Of a DNA stretch of 64,000 nt, positions 27,758 through 35,895 are shown piece by piece (within the stretch, counting starts at the first letter, position 1; every line of letters starts with the position of its first letter). The stretch is from Sphingopyxis sp. BSN-002 (GTDB lineage Bacteria > Pseudomonadota > Alphaproteobacteria > Sphingomonadales > Sphingomonadaceae): the NCBI RefSeq assembly GCF_022024275.1, contig NZ_CP091804.1, positions 2,436,501 through 2,500,500 on the forward strand, written 5' to 3'. The position numbers were made by a program, and so were the translations under genes. The notes below the pieces were generated by a model. It was given only the letters and a program-made list of their open reading frames with translations. It had not been told where the DNA came from and searched no databases.

Positions 27758-29209
27758 ATGGGGGACAATCCAACACAACAAGTGACGCGGCGCGACTGGA
27801 TGGTCGTGCTCGGGCTGGCGCTGGCCTTGCGGCTGGTGTCGGCGTGGTTCGAGACGGTGCTGCACCCCGACGAGGTGTATCAATATCTCGAGGGCGCGTT
27901 CCGCACGACGCACGCCTATTCGGTGATGACCTGGGAATATCGCGACGGGATGCGCGCGGACCTCTATCCGTGGCTGCTGTCGTGGCCGATGCGGCTCGGC
28001 GAGTGGATCGCCCCCGACAGCCGCCTGCCGATCCTGTTGCCGCGGGTCGTCATGGCGATCCTGTCGCTGGGGATCGTCGGTGCGGCGGGATGGCTCGGGG
28101 CGCGGGTGTCGCGGGCGCATTTCTGGACTGCGGGGCTGGTCGCGGCCGTCTGGACCGACCTTGTCGGCTTCGCGCCGCATCCGCTGACCGAGCAGATGGC
28201 GGCGCTGCTGACCGTCCCCGCGATCGCGCTGCTGGCCAGGCGCGACTGGAGCGCGCGGGTGCTGGCAAGCATCGGCTTCGCACTGGGGCTGGCCTTCCTG
28301 TTCCGCCCGCACCTCGCGCCCGCGATCGGGCTGACGGCGCTGTGGTATCTCTGGACGGTGCGCTTTGCGGGCTTCGTGCCTTTGCTTGGCGGCAGTTTGC
28401 TGGCGCTCACGGTCGGCGCGGGCAGCGACTGGCTCGGCGGCGACTATCCCTTTGAATGGATGGTGAATAATTTCACCCGCAACATCGTCGACAACGTCTC
28501 CGCCCGCTACGGCGTCTCCGGCCCGCTGGGCTATGTGAGCGAAGTTTGGCAAGTCTGGTCCGTCTGGACACTTCCCATCCTCGCGCTCGCCGCGTGGGGC
28601 GCAAAGCGCTACCCGCTGCTGCTGTTCTTCGCGGTGGCGAATATCGTCGTCCACAGCTTCATCGGGCATAAGGAATATCGCTTCCTGATCCCGTCGCTGA
28701 GCGCGCTGATCCTGCTCGCGGGGGTGGCGACGGCGGACTTTGCCGAGTGGTGGGCGAAGCAGCGCGGGTTGAGCGCGGAGAGCAGGATACGGCTGCTGGT
28801 CATCGTCTGGCTGCTCGCCGCGGCGACGGTGGTGCCGGTGTACAAGGCGCGCGACACTTTCATCGTGACGGACTTCACCGCGAAGGCGATCGACGCCGCG
28901 CGGGCGCGACCCGATCTTTGCGGCTTCGCGCTGGTCGGGCGCGAGTTCGACGGCACCTACGGCTATGCGCGGCTGCGGCGCGACGTGCCCATCTTCATCC
29001 GCGGGCGCGGCGACGCGAAGATCGATCCTGCGCTCTATAATTATGCCGTGGTCTGGGACGGCTTCGAGAAGGAGCTGTCGCCGGCGTTCGAGAAGACGGC
29101 GTGCAGCGGCGGCGAACAGAAGCAGTGCGTGTACGTCCGCAAGGGCGGCTGCAGCGGCGCGGCGTCGCCGTCGGAAATCAACCGCTATCTGCGCGAGAAT
29201 GATATGTAA
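27758..29209 (+). CDS. Alg9-like mannosyltransferase (GT22 family)
   Basis: Polytopic membrane glycosyltransferase of 483 residues, family GT22 (PF03901), which in eukaryotes adds mannose from dolichol-phosphate-mannose to lipid-linked oligosaccharides and GPI anchors. The signature segments are the first luminal loop HPDEVYQYLEGAFR with acidic residues that form the active site, and the HKEYRFLIPSL segment (eukaryotic HKExRF). There are about ten helices. ATG 27758 is in frame; upstream codons lie in the palindrome. Bacterial members are rare but known. The C-terminal region ends with paired cysteines (KTACSGG, QKQCVYV). Confidence 0.88.
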   Translation: MGDNPTQQVTRRDWMVVLGLALALRLVSAWFETVLHPDEVYQYLEGAFRTTHAYSVMTWEYRDGMRADLYPWLLSWPMRLGEWIAPDSRLPILLPRVVMAILSLGIVGAAGWLGARVSRAHFWTAGLVAAVWTDLVGFAPHPLTEQMAALLTVPAIALLARRDWSARVLASIGFALGLAFLFRPHLAPAIGLTALWYLWTVRFAGFVPLLGGSLLALTVGAGSDWLGGDYPFEWMVNNFTRNIVDNVSARYGVSGPLGYVSEVWQVWSVWTLPILALAAWGAKRYPLLLFFAVANIVVHSFIGHKEYRFLIPSLSALILLAGVATADFAEWWAKQRGLSAESRIRLLVIVWLLAAATVVPVYKARDTFIVTDFTAKAIDAARARPDLCGFALVGREFDGTYGYARLRRDVPIFIRGRGDAKIDPALYNYAVVWDGFEKELSPAFEKTACSGGEQKQCVYVRKGGCSGAASPSEINRYLRENDM

Positions 29210-29212
29210 TCC

Positions 29213-29290
29213 GTGATCCCCGGCGAAAGCCGGGGCCTGTATGAGGTGAACGCAAGGCTTCTGTGGGCCCCGGCTTTCGCCGGGGATCAC
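29213..29290. repeat. Perfect palindromic element between mannosyltransferase and P450
   Basis: Arms of 25 bp (29213-29237 and 29266-29290) are perfect reverse complements, GTGATCCCCGGCGAAAGCC and its complement; loop 28 bp. It starts 4 bp after the mannosyltransferase stop and can serve as its 3' end. Same family as 23138 and 27631. Confidence 0.85.
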
Positions 29291-29369
29291 TATGGGTGGA
29301 CTCGTTTTCAGGCCATGCCATAGTCGCCGGTGCAAGACCCGCGACCATCGCGGGCGGCGGGAGAGCGAT

Positions 29370-30599
29370 ATGGCGTCGGTGATGGACGAAGCGCGTGCGG
29401 TGAACCCGGTCGATGTCAGCGACATCGCGCTCTATGTCGAGGATCGCTGGCGCGTGCCTTTCGCGAAACTGCGCGCCGAGATGCCGGTGAGCTGGTGTCC
29501 CGACAGCCCGTATGGCGGATATTGGTCGGTCGCGAGCCACGCGCTGATCCAGCAGGTCGAACTCGATCCGATGACCTTTTCCTCGTCGTGGGAGAATGGC
29601 AACATCGTCATCGCCGACCCGCCGCCGCAGTCGAACCTGCCCAATTTCATCGCTGCCGACCCGCCGGTCCACACCGCGCAGCGCAAGGTGATTGCCCCCG
29701 CCTTCAACCCCAGCCAGATGGCCGAGCGCGAAAAGACGGTGAAGCAGCGGACGCGCGAGCTGTTCGACGCGCTGCCCGTCGGCGAGACCTTCGACTGGGT
29801 CGAGAGTGTGTCGGTGCCGCTGACGATCGGGATGCTGTGCATCCTGTTCGATTTCCCGTGGGAGGAGCGCCACGACCTCAAGCGCTGGTCGGACTATGGC
29901 GGCAATGTCTCGCCCGAAACCGCGACCGAGGAATATCGCGCGCAATGGATGGCCGAGATGACCGCGATGCTCGCGCGCTTCGACGAGGAGTTCGCCAAGC
30001 GCAAGGCGATGCCGCCGACCGACGACCTGCTCTCGCGCATGGTGCATAGCGAGGCGATGGGGAGCCTCAATCCGATGGAACGGCTCGCGAATATCGCGCT
30101 GCTGATCGTCGGGGGCAACGACACGACGCGCAATTCGATGAGCGGGCTGGTCGAGGCGCTGCACCGCTTTCCGGGCGAGCTCGACCGGCTGCGCACCGAT
30201 CCGTCGCTGATCCCCAATGCGGCGCAGGAGATCATCCGCTGGCAGTCACCGGTGACGCATATGCGCCGCACCTGCACGCGCGACGTCGAGCTGGGCGGGC
30301 AAAGCCTGCGCAAGGGCGAGAAGGTGATCCTCTGGTATATTTCGGGCAATCACGACGACAGCCTGTTTCCCGATCCCGAACGCTTCGACGTCGGTCGCGA
30401 CAATGCGCGGCGGCACGTCGCCTTCGGCCACGGCATCCACCGCTGCGTCGGGGCGCGGCTCGCCGAAATCCAGCTCTGCACGTTGATCGAGGAGATCGTC
30501 GCGCGCGGGATTCGCATCGAGCCGCAGGGTCCGGCCGAGCGGCTGCCGAGCCCGTTCCTGCACGGTTTCGTGCATATGCCGGTGCGGATCGTCCGCTGA
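29370..30599 (+). CDS. Cytochrome P450 (class I bacterial type)
   Basis: Soluble haem mono-oxygenase of 409 residues. The haem-binding loop FGHGIHRCVGARLAE (Cys ligand) lies near residue 355, the I-helix has IVGGNDTTRN, and the K-helix EIIRWQSPV gives ExxR. These are typical of the CYP108/CYP153-like bacterial clade. Substrate unknown; a terpene, alkane or fatty acid is possible. The ATG at 29370 follows CGGGAGAGCG. No ferredoxin or reductase gene is adjacent, so it would use general redox partners. Confidence 0.96.
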   Translation: MASVMDEARAVNPVDVSDIALYVEDRWRVPFAKLRAEMPVSWCPDSPYGGYWSVASHALIQQVELDPMTFSSSWENGNIVIADPPPQSNLPNFIAADPPVHTAQRKVIAPAFNPSQMAEREKTVKQRTRELFDALPVGETFDWVESVSVPLTIGMLCILFDFPWEERHDLKRWSDYGGNVSPETATEEYRAQWMAEMTAMLARFDEEFAKRKAMPPTDDLLSRMVHSEAMGSLNPMERLANIALLIVGGNDTTRNSMSGLVEALHRFPGELDRLRTDPSLIPNAAQEIIRWQSPVTHMRRTCTRDVELGGQSLRKGEKVILWYISGNHDDSLFPDPERFDVGRDNARRHVAFGHGIHRCVGARLAEIQLCTLIEEIVARGIRIEPQGPAERLPSPFLHGFVHMPVRIVR

Positions 30600-30660
30600 C
30601 CGCATTGCGCGGTTGTAATGTCGCGGACGCCGCGCGGCCATGATGGCCGTGCGATGATCC

Positions 30661-30692
30661 TGCCTTCCCATCCACGGGATGAAAGGAAGGCA
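30661..30692 (+). promoter_or_regulatory. Hairpin burying the ribosome binding site of the Lys/His-rich gene
   Basis: TGCCTTCC-CATCC (30661-30673) pairs with GGATG (30677-30681) and, after a 3-nt AAA bulge, GGAAGGCA (30685-30692): 13 pairs with a 3-nt loop. GGAAGG is the Shine-Dalgarno site, 5 to 13 bp before the ATG at 30698. It would block translation until opened, as in RNA thermometers or translational switches. It could alternatively be the P450 transcript end, but no T-run follows. Confidence 0.55.
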
Positions 30693-30697
30693 AAATC

Positions 30698-30994
30698 ATG
30701 CAGAGGATCATGCTCAAGGCGCTGGGCGCCGCTACTCTTCTCGCGCTGTCGGGGACGGCAGCGAGCGCGCAGGATGCGACGCCGATCTGTTCGAAGACGG
30801 TGACCGACAATTGCATGCAGCGCGAAGGTCATGCGGTCGCCCCGCACCGCGCGCCGGCGAAACATCGCGTCGCGCCGAAGCGTCATGCCGCGGCGAAGCA
30901 CCGGGCGGCGCCGAAGCATCGCGTCGCCGCGAAGCATCCGGCAGCGCCGCACCGCAAGGTCGCGGCGAAGGCCGCCCCCGCCCGCAAGATGTAA
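30698..30994 (+). CDS. Secreted Ala/Lys/His-rich repeat protein
   Basis: A 98-residue protein with a signal peptide (MLKALGAATLLALSGTAASA, cleaved before QDATPICSK near residue 25). The remainder has one pair of cysteines (ICSKT, NCMQ) and then short, imperfect repeats of the KHRVAPKRHAAAKHRAAPKH kind, which are highly basic and likely disordered. Such sequences could bind anions, metals (many His) or DNA, or act in acid stress; this is speculation. A strong hairpin covers its ribosome site. Family not recognised. Confidence 0.78.
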   Translation: MQRIMLKALGAATLLALSGTAASAQDATPICSKTVTDNCMQREGHAVAPHRAPAKHRVAPKRHAAAKHRAAPKHRVAAKHPAAPHRKVAAKAAPARKM

Positions 30995-31040
30995 GCATCG
31001 CCCGCGCGCTGCCCGAATCGGCAGCGCGCGGGTCGACGCG

Positions 31041-31643
31041 TCAGGCGGCCGCGACGGTTTCGCGCGCGCCGGCGCGCCAGCGCGCCGCGGCTTCGGCAAC
31101 GCGCTTGCCGAGCGAGACGGCGGTGGCGCGGTCGCCGGCTTTCGGGGTCACTTCGGCGCTTTCGTTCGCCGCCTGCGCCATCGCGCCGATGAAGCTGCCG
31201 AGACGGTTTTCGACGTCGGTTGCCGCCGACGTGTCGTCGTTGTTGCCCGGCATCTGGCCGGTCCCGATCCACACCATCCCGTGCTGCGCCGCGAAGATCG
31301 CGAGGCTGGTCAGCGTGTTGAGCTTGTCGCCCGAGGGCGAGGCGGAGACGGTGAAGCCGGCAGCGATCTTGTCCTTCCAGCCCTGCCCGAACCAGACCTT
31401 GGCGCTGGCGTCCATGAAGGTCTTCGCCGGAGCCGAAACATTGCCCATATAGGTGGGCGAGCCGAAGATCAGCGCGTCGGATTCGGCGGCGACCGCGAAA
31501 AATTCGTCGAAATCGGTCTGGCCGGCCTCGATTGCGAGCAGCACCGGCGTCGCCCCGGCGGCGGCTACGCCCGCCGCGACATCCTTCGCGATCACGTCGG
31601 TGTGGCCGAAGGCCGAATGATAGATGATGGCAATTTGGGTCAT
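31041..31643 (-). CDS. Flavodoxin-family NAD(P)H-dependent oxidoreductase
   Basis: Cytosolic FMN protein of 200 residues related to WrbA quinone reductases. The P-loop-like IIYHSAFGHTDVIAKDVAAG binds FMN phosphate, LIFGSPTYMGNVSAPAKTF the isoalloxazine ring. The sequence has the FTVSASPSGDKLNTL segment before the C-terminal helix. It is transcribed divergently from the HxlR-type regulator 105 bp away, the usual arrangement for electrophile- or quinone-responsive pairs such as YodB/AzoR. A long Ala/Arg-rich tail (ARETVAAA) follows. Confidence 0.92.
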   Translation of the reverse strand: MTQIAIIYHSAFGHTDVIAKDVAAGVAAAGATPVLLAIEAGQTDFDEFFAVAAESDALIFGSPTYMGNVSAPAKTFMDASAKVWFGQGWKDKIAAGFTVSASPSGDKLNTLTSLAIFAAQHGMVWIGTGQMPGNNDDTSAATDVENRLGSFIGAMAQAANESAEVTPKAGDRATAVSLGKRVAEAAARWRAGARETVAAA

Positions 31644-31728
31644 GATACGCGTCCTTCCTCTGCCGCCAAGGGAGCCGGCGGCTTGCGGAAGCGAAGATGA
31701 TGAGGTAGGAACCAATAGTGTAGTACGC

Positions 31729-31738
31729 ACCTATAGGT
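31729..31738. promoter_or_regulatory. Palindromic operator candidate between flavodoxin and HxlR genes
   Basis: ACCTATAGGT is a perfect 10-bp palindrome in the divergent gap, 11 bp before the HxlR start. HxlR-family regulators bind short dyads over their own promoters, so it is the most likely operator here. Short palindromes do occur by chance. Confidence 0.4.
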
Positions 31739-31748
31739 AACTGCAGAA

Positions 31749-32132
31749 ATGATTGTTGCGGCCTGTATAGAAAAAGCTGACCCGCTCGCGCAGAATTGCC
31801 CGTCGCGCGAGATACTCGATCTGATCGGCGACCGCTGGAGTCTGCTGATCCTGCTCGTCGTGGGGCGCGGGATCCATCGCAACGGCGAACTCAAGCGCCG
31901 CATCGGGGGCATCAGCCAGAAGATGCTGACGCAGACGCTACGCGCGCTCGAGGCGAACGGGCTTGTCGAGCGGCGCGATTTCCTGACGGTGCCGCCGCAT
32001 GTCGAATATCATCTGACGTCGCTCGGCGCCTCGCTGCAAAAGGCGATGGCGCCGCTGTTCGGGTGGATCGAAAGCGAGTTCGACGCGGTGCTGGCGGCGC
32101 GCGCTGCCTTTGCCGGGCGCGAGACGGCCTAG
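31749..32132 (+). CDS. HxlR-family transcriptional regulator
   Basis: DNA-binding regulator of 127 residues, winged-helix HxlR/MarR-like family. The N-terminal CPSREILDLIGDRWSLLI, FNELRRRI-like GELKRRIGGISQKMLTQTLR and the wing LVERRDF match. Cysteines at residues 6 (AACIEK) and 17 (QNCPS) make a thiol-based sensing mechanism like YodB plausible (inference). It controls, with most likelihood, itself and the divergent flavodoxin. Its 3' end overlaps the convergent AraC-type gene by 4 bp. Confidence 0.93.
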   Translation: MIVAACIEKADPLAQNCPSREILDLIGDRWSLLILLVVGRGIHRNGELKRRIGGISQKMLTQTLRALEANGLVERRDFLTVPPHVEYHLTSLGASLQKAMAPLFGWIESEFDAVLAARAAFAGRETA

Positions 32133-32812
32133 CCGAGGAAGGGGCCCCGCGCCCGGCGACGCGCTGTCGTTGCCGGAACCCCGGCGAGCGCCCGAAATTC
32201 GCGCGCCATATGTGCCTGGTCGGCAAAGCCCTGCGCTGCGGCATGGCCGGCGAGGCTCGGCTCGCCGGGTAGTGTTTCGAACGCGCTCTGGAAACGGATC
32301 AGGCGCAGCCATGTGCGCGGCGGCAGGCCGACATGGCGCGCGAACCAGCGCTGGAGCATGCGCGGCGGCATGCCGGTGGCGGCGCCCATGGCGGCGACGC
32401 CCTGGGCGGAAATCAGCGCGCCGCCGATGGCGTTGAGATCGGTTGCCATGGCAAGGCGCATCCCGATCGCGTCGAAATCTGCCCGCCACGGCGCCCAGCG
32501 GCCGTGGAGCGAGGCGAGCGGGATGTCGCCGACCAGCGACCACGCCCATGGCCAGAGGCGCAGCGCCTCGAACCGCGAATCACCGCTTACCTCGAAGGGC
32601 TGCACGCGGTCGACCAGCCCCACGACGAAGCTGTCGGGCTGGTCGCCATCCCAGCGCGAGCGGCCCGCGGTGCGGCGGATGATCTCGACGCAGCCGTCGG
32701 GCGTCGCCTGTTGTTCGATCCATTCGCCCGGACGCGCGCCGGCGGCGAGCGACCAGCGCGCCTTGATCAGGCCCGCGAGATGCGGCGGCGGAGCGCTTTC
32801 GCTATAGTCCAT
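32129..32812 (-). CDS. AraC-family transcriptional regulator
   Basis: Cytosolic regulator of 227 residues. The C-terminal two-helix-turn-helix domain is present: GAATGMPPRMLQRWFARHVG, then AWFLRLIRF-like WLRLIRFQSA and AAAQGFADQAHMAREFRAL, the second helix-turn-helix; it ends at residue 227 with a basic tail. The N-terminal half (ATPDGCVEIIRR, GLVDRVQPF) resembles ligand-binding domains of DUF6597 type. ATG 32812 is chosen; upstream residues are Arg/Pro-rich and non-family. It faces the divergent DUF6265 gene, a likely but unproven target. Confidence 0.9.
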   Translation of the reverse strand: MDYSESAPPPHLAGLIKARWSLAAGARPGEWIEQQATPDGCVEIIRRTAGRSRWDGDQPDSFVVGLVDRVQPFEVSGDSRFEALRLWPWAWSLVGDIPLASLHGRWAPWRADFDAIGMRLAMATDLNAIGGALISAQGVAAMGAATGMPPRMLQRWFARHVGLPPRTWLRLIRFQSAFETLPGEPSLAGHAAAQGFADQAHMAREFRALAGVPATTARRRARGPFLG

Positions 32813-32895
32813 CGTGGGACTTAGACCCCGATTGTCGCGTCGGTTCAAGACGGGGCGTCCCGGACGTGGCACAAGGCGGCAAAGGGAGGTGTTTC

Positions 32896-33336
32896 ATGAA
32901 AATCCTGCTCGCCGGATTGTCGGCATTGCTCCTTGCCGCAGCTGCACCCGCAAAGATCGACGCCCTCGCGTGGATGGCGGGGAGCTGGGTGCAGGAGAAG
33001 GAGGGCCGCTGGACCGAGGAATATTGGACCGTGCCGCGCGGCGGAGCGATGCTCGGCGCGAGCCGGTCGGGACGCGCCGACGCGCTACGGGAATTCGAGT
33101 TTCTGCGGATACAGCCCGGCAAGGACGGCACGCTTGCCTATATCGCGCAGCCCGGCGGTGGCGCGCCGGTCGAATTCCGCCTCGCGCAACATGACGTCAC
33201 GTCGGCGACCTTCGAAAACCCCGCGCATGATTATCCGCAGCGGATCCGGTATGCGCGCGATGGCGACGTCATGACGGCGACGATCTCCGCGATCGACGGG
33301 TCGAAGGCGATGAGCTGGGTCTATACGCGGCGCTAA
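32896..33336 (+). CDS. DUF6265 secreted protein
   Basis: A 146-residue protein with a signal peptide ([18 protein letters not shown]) and the DUF6265 domain: [21 protein letters not shown], then [20 protein letters not shown], and [16 protein letters not shown], which forms a beta-barrel of unknown ligand. The stop overlaps the convergent DUF1348 gene by 4 bp. Orientation opposite to the AraC-type regulator, with an 83-bp shared promoter region between them. Confidence 0.9.
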   Translation: MKILLAGLSALLLAAAAPAKIDALAWMAGSWVQEKEGRWTEEYWTVPRGGAMLGASRSGRADALREFEFLRIQPGKDGTLAYIAQPGGGAPVEFRLAQHDVTSATFENPAHDYPQRIRYARDGDVMTATISAIDGSKAMSWVYTRR

Positions 33337-33809
33337 AGGCCGAGCTCGTCCAGCCCGGGATGATCTTCGGGGCGGCGGTCGCCCGCGCCGTCGCGTGCCC
33401 AGTGCAGCAGGCGGTCGGTTTCGGCAATCGCAACGTCGTTGATGCCCGCAATGCGGCGGCGCATCTCGCCATCGTCGGCGAATTCCCAATTCTCGTTGCC
33501 GTAAGAACGCCACCACTGGCCGGCGTCGTCGTGCCATTCATAGGCGAAGCGCACCGCGATACGGTTGCCCGTGAAGGCCCACAGGCCCTTGACCAGCCGA
33601 TAGTCGTGCTCGCGCTGCCATTTGGCGGTCAGGAAATCGACGATCGCCGCGCGGCCGGTAATAAAGGTCGAACGGTTCCGCCACACGCTGTCCGGCGTAT
33701 AGGCGAGCGCGACGCGCGCCGGGTCGCGGCTGTTCCAGCCATCCTCGGCAAGGCGGACCTTTTGCACGGCGCTGTCGTGGTCGAATGGCGGAAGCGGGGG
33801 ACGGGACAT
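33333..33809 (-). CDS. DUF1348 (NTF2-like) protein
   Basis: A 158-residue cytosolic protein of the DUF1348 family, an NTF2-like fold of unknown function. Diagnostic blocks are [53 protein letters not shown] and [16 protein letters not shown]. It is the last gene of the PPOX-VOC-DUF1348 operon (12 bp after the VOC gene's stop). The nature of the operon suggests detoxification or turnover of a small molecule. Confidence 0.93.
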   Translation of the reverse strand: MSRPPLPPFDHDSAVQKVRLAEDGWNSRDPARVALAYTPDSVWRNRSTFITGRAAIVDFLTAKWQREHDYRLVKGLWAFTGNRIAVRFAYEWHDDAGQWWRSYGNENWEFADDGEMRRRIAGINDVAIAETDRLLHWARDGAGDRRPEDHPGLDELGL

Positions 33810-33821
33810 TGACTGGACCTT

Positions 33822-34232
33822 TCAGGCGAAGGGCGTAGCGAATTCGATGCGGATACCACCGGGCATTGCGCAGATGAAATGATGCGTCGTCGCCCCCTCG
33901 CAGATCGGTTCGGGGTCGAACTCGATCACGGTGCCGGGATGGTTCTGGACGCGCGCAAAGACGGTACGGAGCGTGTCGATGTCGGTGACGCGGAGTGCGA
34001 GATGGTGGAGGCCGATGTTCGCGCGGCGGTCGAATGGCGTCGCGCTCGCCGGGTCTGCGACCTGCCAGAGCGTGAGCAAGGTCGTGCCGTCGCTGACAAA
34101 GATCGCGGGATAGTCGGGGCGTTCGGCGGCGACGGCAAAGCCCAGCGCTTCGACGAAGAAATCGCGCGCCTCGGCGACGTCGCGGACGGCGAGGCCGATA
34201 TGGTGCGCACCCTCGGTGAAGGTCGTGGTCAT
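33822..34232 (-). CDS. VOC/glyoxalase-family protein
   Basis: Cytosolic protein of 136 residues from the vicinal-oxygen-chelate superfamily. It starts TEGAHHIGLAVRDVAEARDFF and has the second half ANIGLHHLALRVTDID and GIRIEFATPFA at the C-terminus, giving the paired beta-alpha-beta-beta-beta modules. Metal-binding His (HHIGL, HHLAL) and Glu (RIEFA) are present. It overlaps the PPOX gene by 4 bp upstream (34229-34232). Substrate unknown. Confidence 0.92.
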   Translation of the reverse strand: MTTTFTEGAHHIGLAVRDVAEARDFFVEALGFAVAAERPDYPAIFVSDGTTLLTLWQVADPASATPFDRRANIGLHHLALRVTDIDTLRTVFARVQNHPGTVIEFDPEPICEGATTHHFICAMPGGIRIEFATPFA

Positions 34233-34855
34233 TTTCCGTTCCTTTCTGCACGCAGCGCGGCGACTTCGGCGCGCAGCTGGTTGAGTTCGGCGGCCATCGG
34301 CTTGATCGCCGCCGAAATTTCGGCCTCGGTGAAGCGCGGGGTGATGTGCTGCGAGCAGTTCCATTCCCAGCCGATCACATCGATGAAGAAGGCGCGCTCG
34401 GGCGTCGCGCGATAGCCCTCGGGCATCAGCGCGGTGACCGCAGCGGGATCGTCGGCGAGCTCGACGCCATGCGCATGGCCGACGAGCTTCAGCCGTTCCT
34501 TGTTCGGATAATCCATCAGGAACAGCGAGACGCGGTCGTTGCCCATCAGATTTGCGGTGCTGATATATTGCTTGTTGCCGCGATAGTCGGCGAAGCCGAT
34601 GCGGTTGCCCGATATGTGGCGCAGGAACCCGGCGGGGCCGCCGCGGTGCTGCATATAGGGCCAGCCCTCCGGATTGACACTCGCCATATAAAAGCTGTCG
34701 CGCGCCTCGATGAAGGCGATTTCCTTGTCGGTCAGCGTGTCAGGGGTGCCGTCGGCACCGGCGTCCATCTTCGCATAGGAAGCCCGCGAGCCGTGCTGCT
34801 CCTGAAGGGCCTTGACCGTGTCGTCGAAGAGGGTGTGCCGGTAATTGCGTGCCAT
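34229..34855 (-). CDS. Pyridoxamine-phosphate-oxidase-family flavoprotein
   Basis: Cytosolic protein of 208 residues of the PNPOx/PPOX split-barrel family, binding FMN or F420. Family blocks are FIEARDSFYMASVNPEGWP, QHRGGPAGFLRHI, RGNKQYISTANLMGNDRV and FLMDYPNKERLKLVGHA. A C-terminal coiled-coil (LNQLRAEVAALRAERNGK) is an extra feature. First gene of the three-gene operon transcribed divergently from the LysR regulator at 35002. It probably acts on the same unknown substrate as the VOC and DUF1348 proteins. Confidence 0.92.
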   Translation of the reverse strand: MARNYRHTLFDDTVKALQEQHGSRASYAKMDAGADGTPDTLTDKEIAFIEARDSFYMASVNPEGWPYMQHRGGPAGFLRHISGNRIGFADYRGNKQYISTANLMGNDRVSLFLMDYPNKERLKLVGHAHGVELADDPAAVTALMPEGYRATPERAFFIDVIGWEWNCSQHITPRFTEAEISAAIKPMAAELNQLRAEVAALRAERNGK

Positions 34856-34980
34856 CTTGGGGGTCTTTCCGAGCGAAAGTGCGAACGAAGCAGCCGGAGG
34901 AGGGGGTGCGGCTCTCCGTTCGCGTCACCAATCTAGGGCGTTGCGTGTGGGGTGATAATCGGGAAAGATCGCACAAGTTA

Positions 34981-34997
34981 ATTCCGGTAAGTGGAAT
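34981..34997. promoter_or_regulatory. LysR operator candidate in the PPOX/LysR gap
   Basis: ATTCC-N7-GGAAT at 34981-34997 fits the T-N11-A inverted-repeat shape recognised by LysR proteins and lies 4 bp before the LysR start codon, in the divergent region. Binding there would let LysR control both itself and the PPOX operon. Confidence 0.45.
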
Positions 34998-35001
34998 AAT
35001 C

Positions 35002-35895
35002 ATGGATCGGTTGCAGACGCTGGAGATGTTCGTTGCGGTCGCGGGGGAGGGCGGGTTCGCTGCCGCGGCGCGCAGGCTGGGCAGCTCGCCCCCCGCGGTA
35101 ACGCGGGGGATCGCGGCGCTCGAGGCGCGGCTGGGAACGGCGCTGTTCCATCGCTCGACGCGCGCAGTTGCACTGACCGATGCCGGAACTGCCTTTCTGG
35201 GCGAGGCGCGGCGGTTGCTCGGCGAACTGGCCGATGCCGAGCGCGCGGTGCGCGGTGCGCAGGCCGAACCGCGCGGCCAGCTCTATCTGACCGCCCCTGT
35301 GATGTTCGGCCGCCTGCATGTAGTGCCCGTCGTCGACGCGATGCTGGTCGGGCATGACGAGCTTTCGGTGCGGATGATGCTGATCGACCGCAATGTCCGC
35401 ATCGTCGAGGAGGGGATCGACGTCGCGGTACGGATCGGCGCGCTCGCCGATTCGAGCCTGAAAGCGGTGCGGATCGCGACGGTACGGCAGATGCTCGTCG
35501 CCAGCCCCGCCTATCTGGCGCGGCGCGGCGCGCCGTCTGCGATCGCCGATCTCGGCGGGCATGATGTGATCGGGATGGAAGGACCGCGCACGACGAACGA
35601 ATGGCAGCTCGCGAGCGGGCGCTGGCGTTTCGAGCGGCGACCGCGGCTGATCGTCAACACCGTCGACGGCGCGATCGCCGCCGCCGAGGCCGGTCAGGGG
35701 ATCGCGAACCTCCTGAGCTATCAGGTCGCCGAAGCGATCGACGCGGGGCGGCTGATCGCGCTGCTGGCGCACGAGGCACCGCCGCCGCTGCCGATCCACC
35801 TGCTTTTCGAACCCTCACGCGCGGCGCTGCCGTCGGTGCGGCTGTTCGTCGATGCGATGAAGGCGCGGATGCGGATGGCGGGGTTCGCCGCCTAG
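35002..35895 (+). CDS. LysR-family transcriptional regulator
   Basis: Regulator of 297 residues: N-terminal winged helix (RLQTLEMFVAVAGEGGFAAA, then RLGSSPPAVTRGIAALEARL and FHRSTRAVALTDAG), and a C-terminal effector domain of the PBP2_CrgA-like group (LYLTAPVMFGRLHVVPVVD, EGIDVAVRIGAL, GQGIANLLSYQV). It opens with MDRLQTLE at ATG 35002. The neighbouring divergent PPOX operon and the ATTCC-N7-GGAAT dyad make that operon the likely target. The 3' end overlaps the convergent OmpV-type gene. Confidence 0.95.
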   Translation: MDRLQTLEMFVAVAGEGGFAAAARRLGSSPPAVTRGIAALEARLGTALFHRSTRAVALTDAGTAFLGEARRLLGELADAERAVRGAQAEPRGQLYLTAPVMFGRLHVVPVVDAMLVGHDELSVRMMLIDRNVRIVEEGIDVAVRIGALADSSLKAVRIATVRQMLVASPAYLARRGAPSAIADLGGHDVIGMEGPRTTNEWQLASGRWRFERRPRLIVNTVDGAIAAAEAGQGIANLLSYQVAEAIDAGRLIALLAHEAPPPLPIHLLFEPSRAALPSVRLFVDAMKARMRMAGFAA

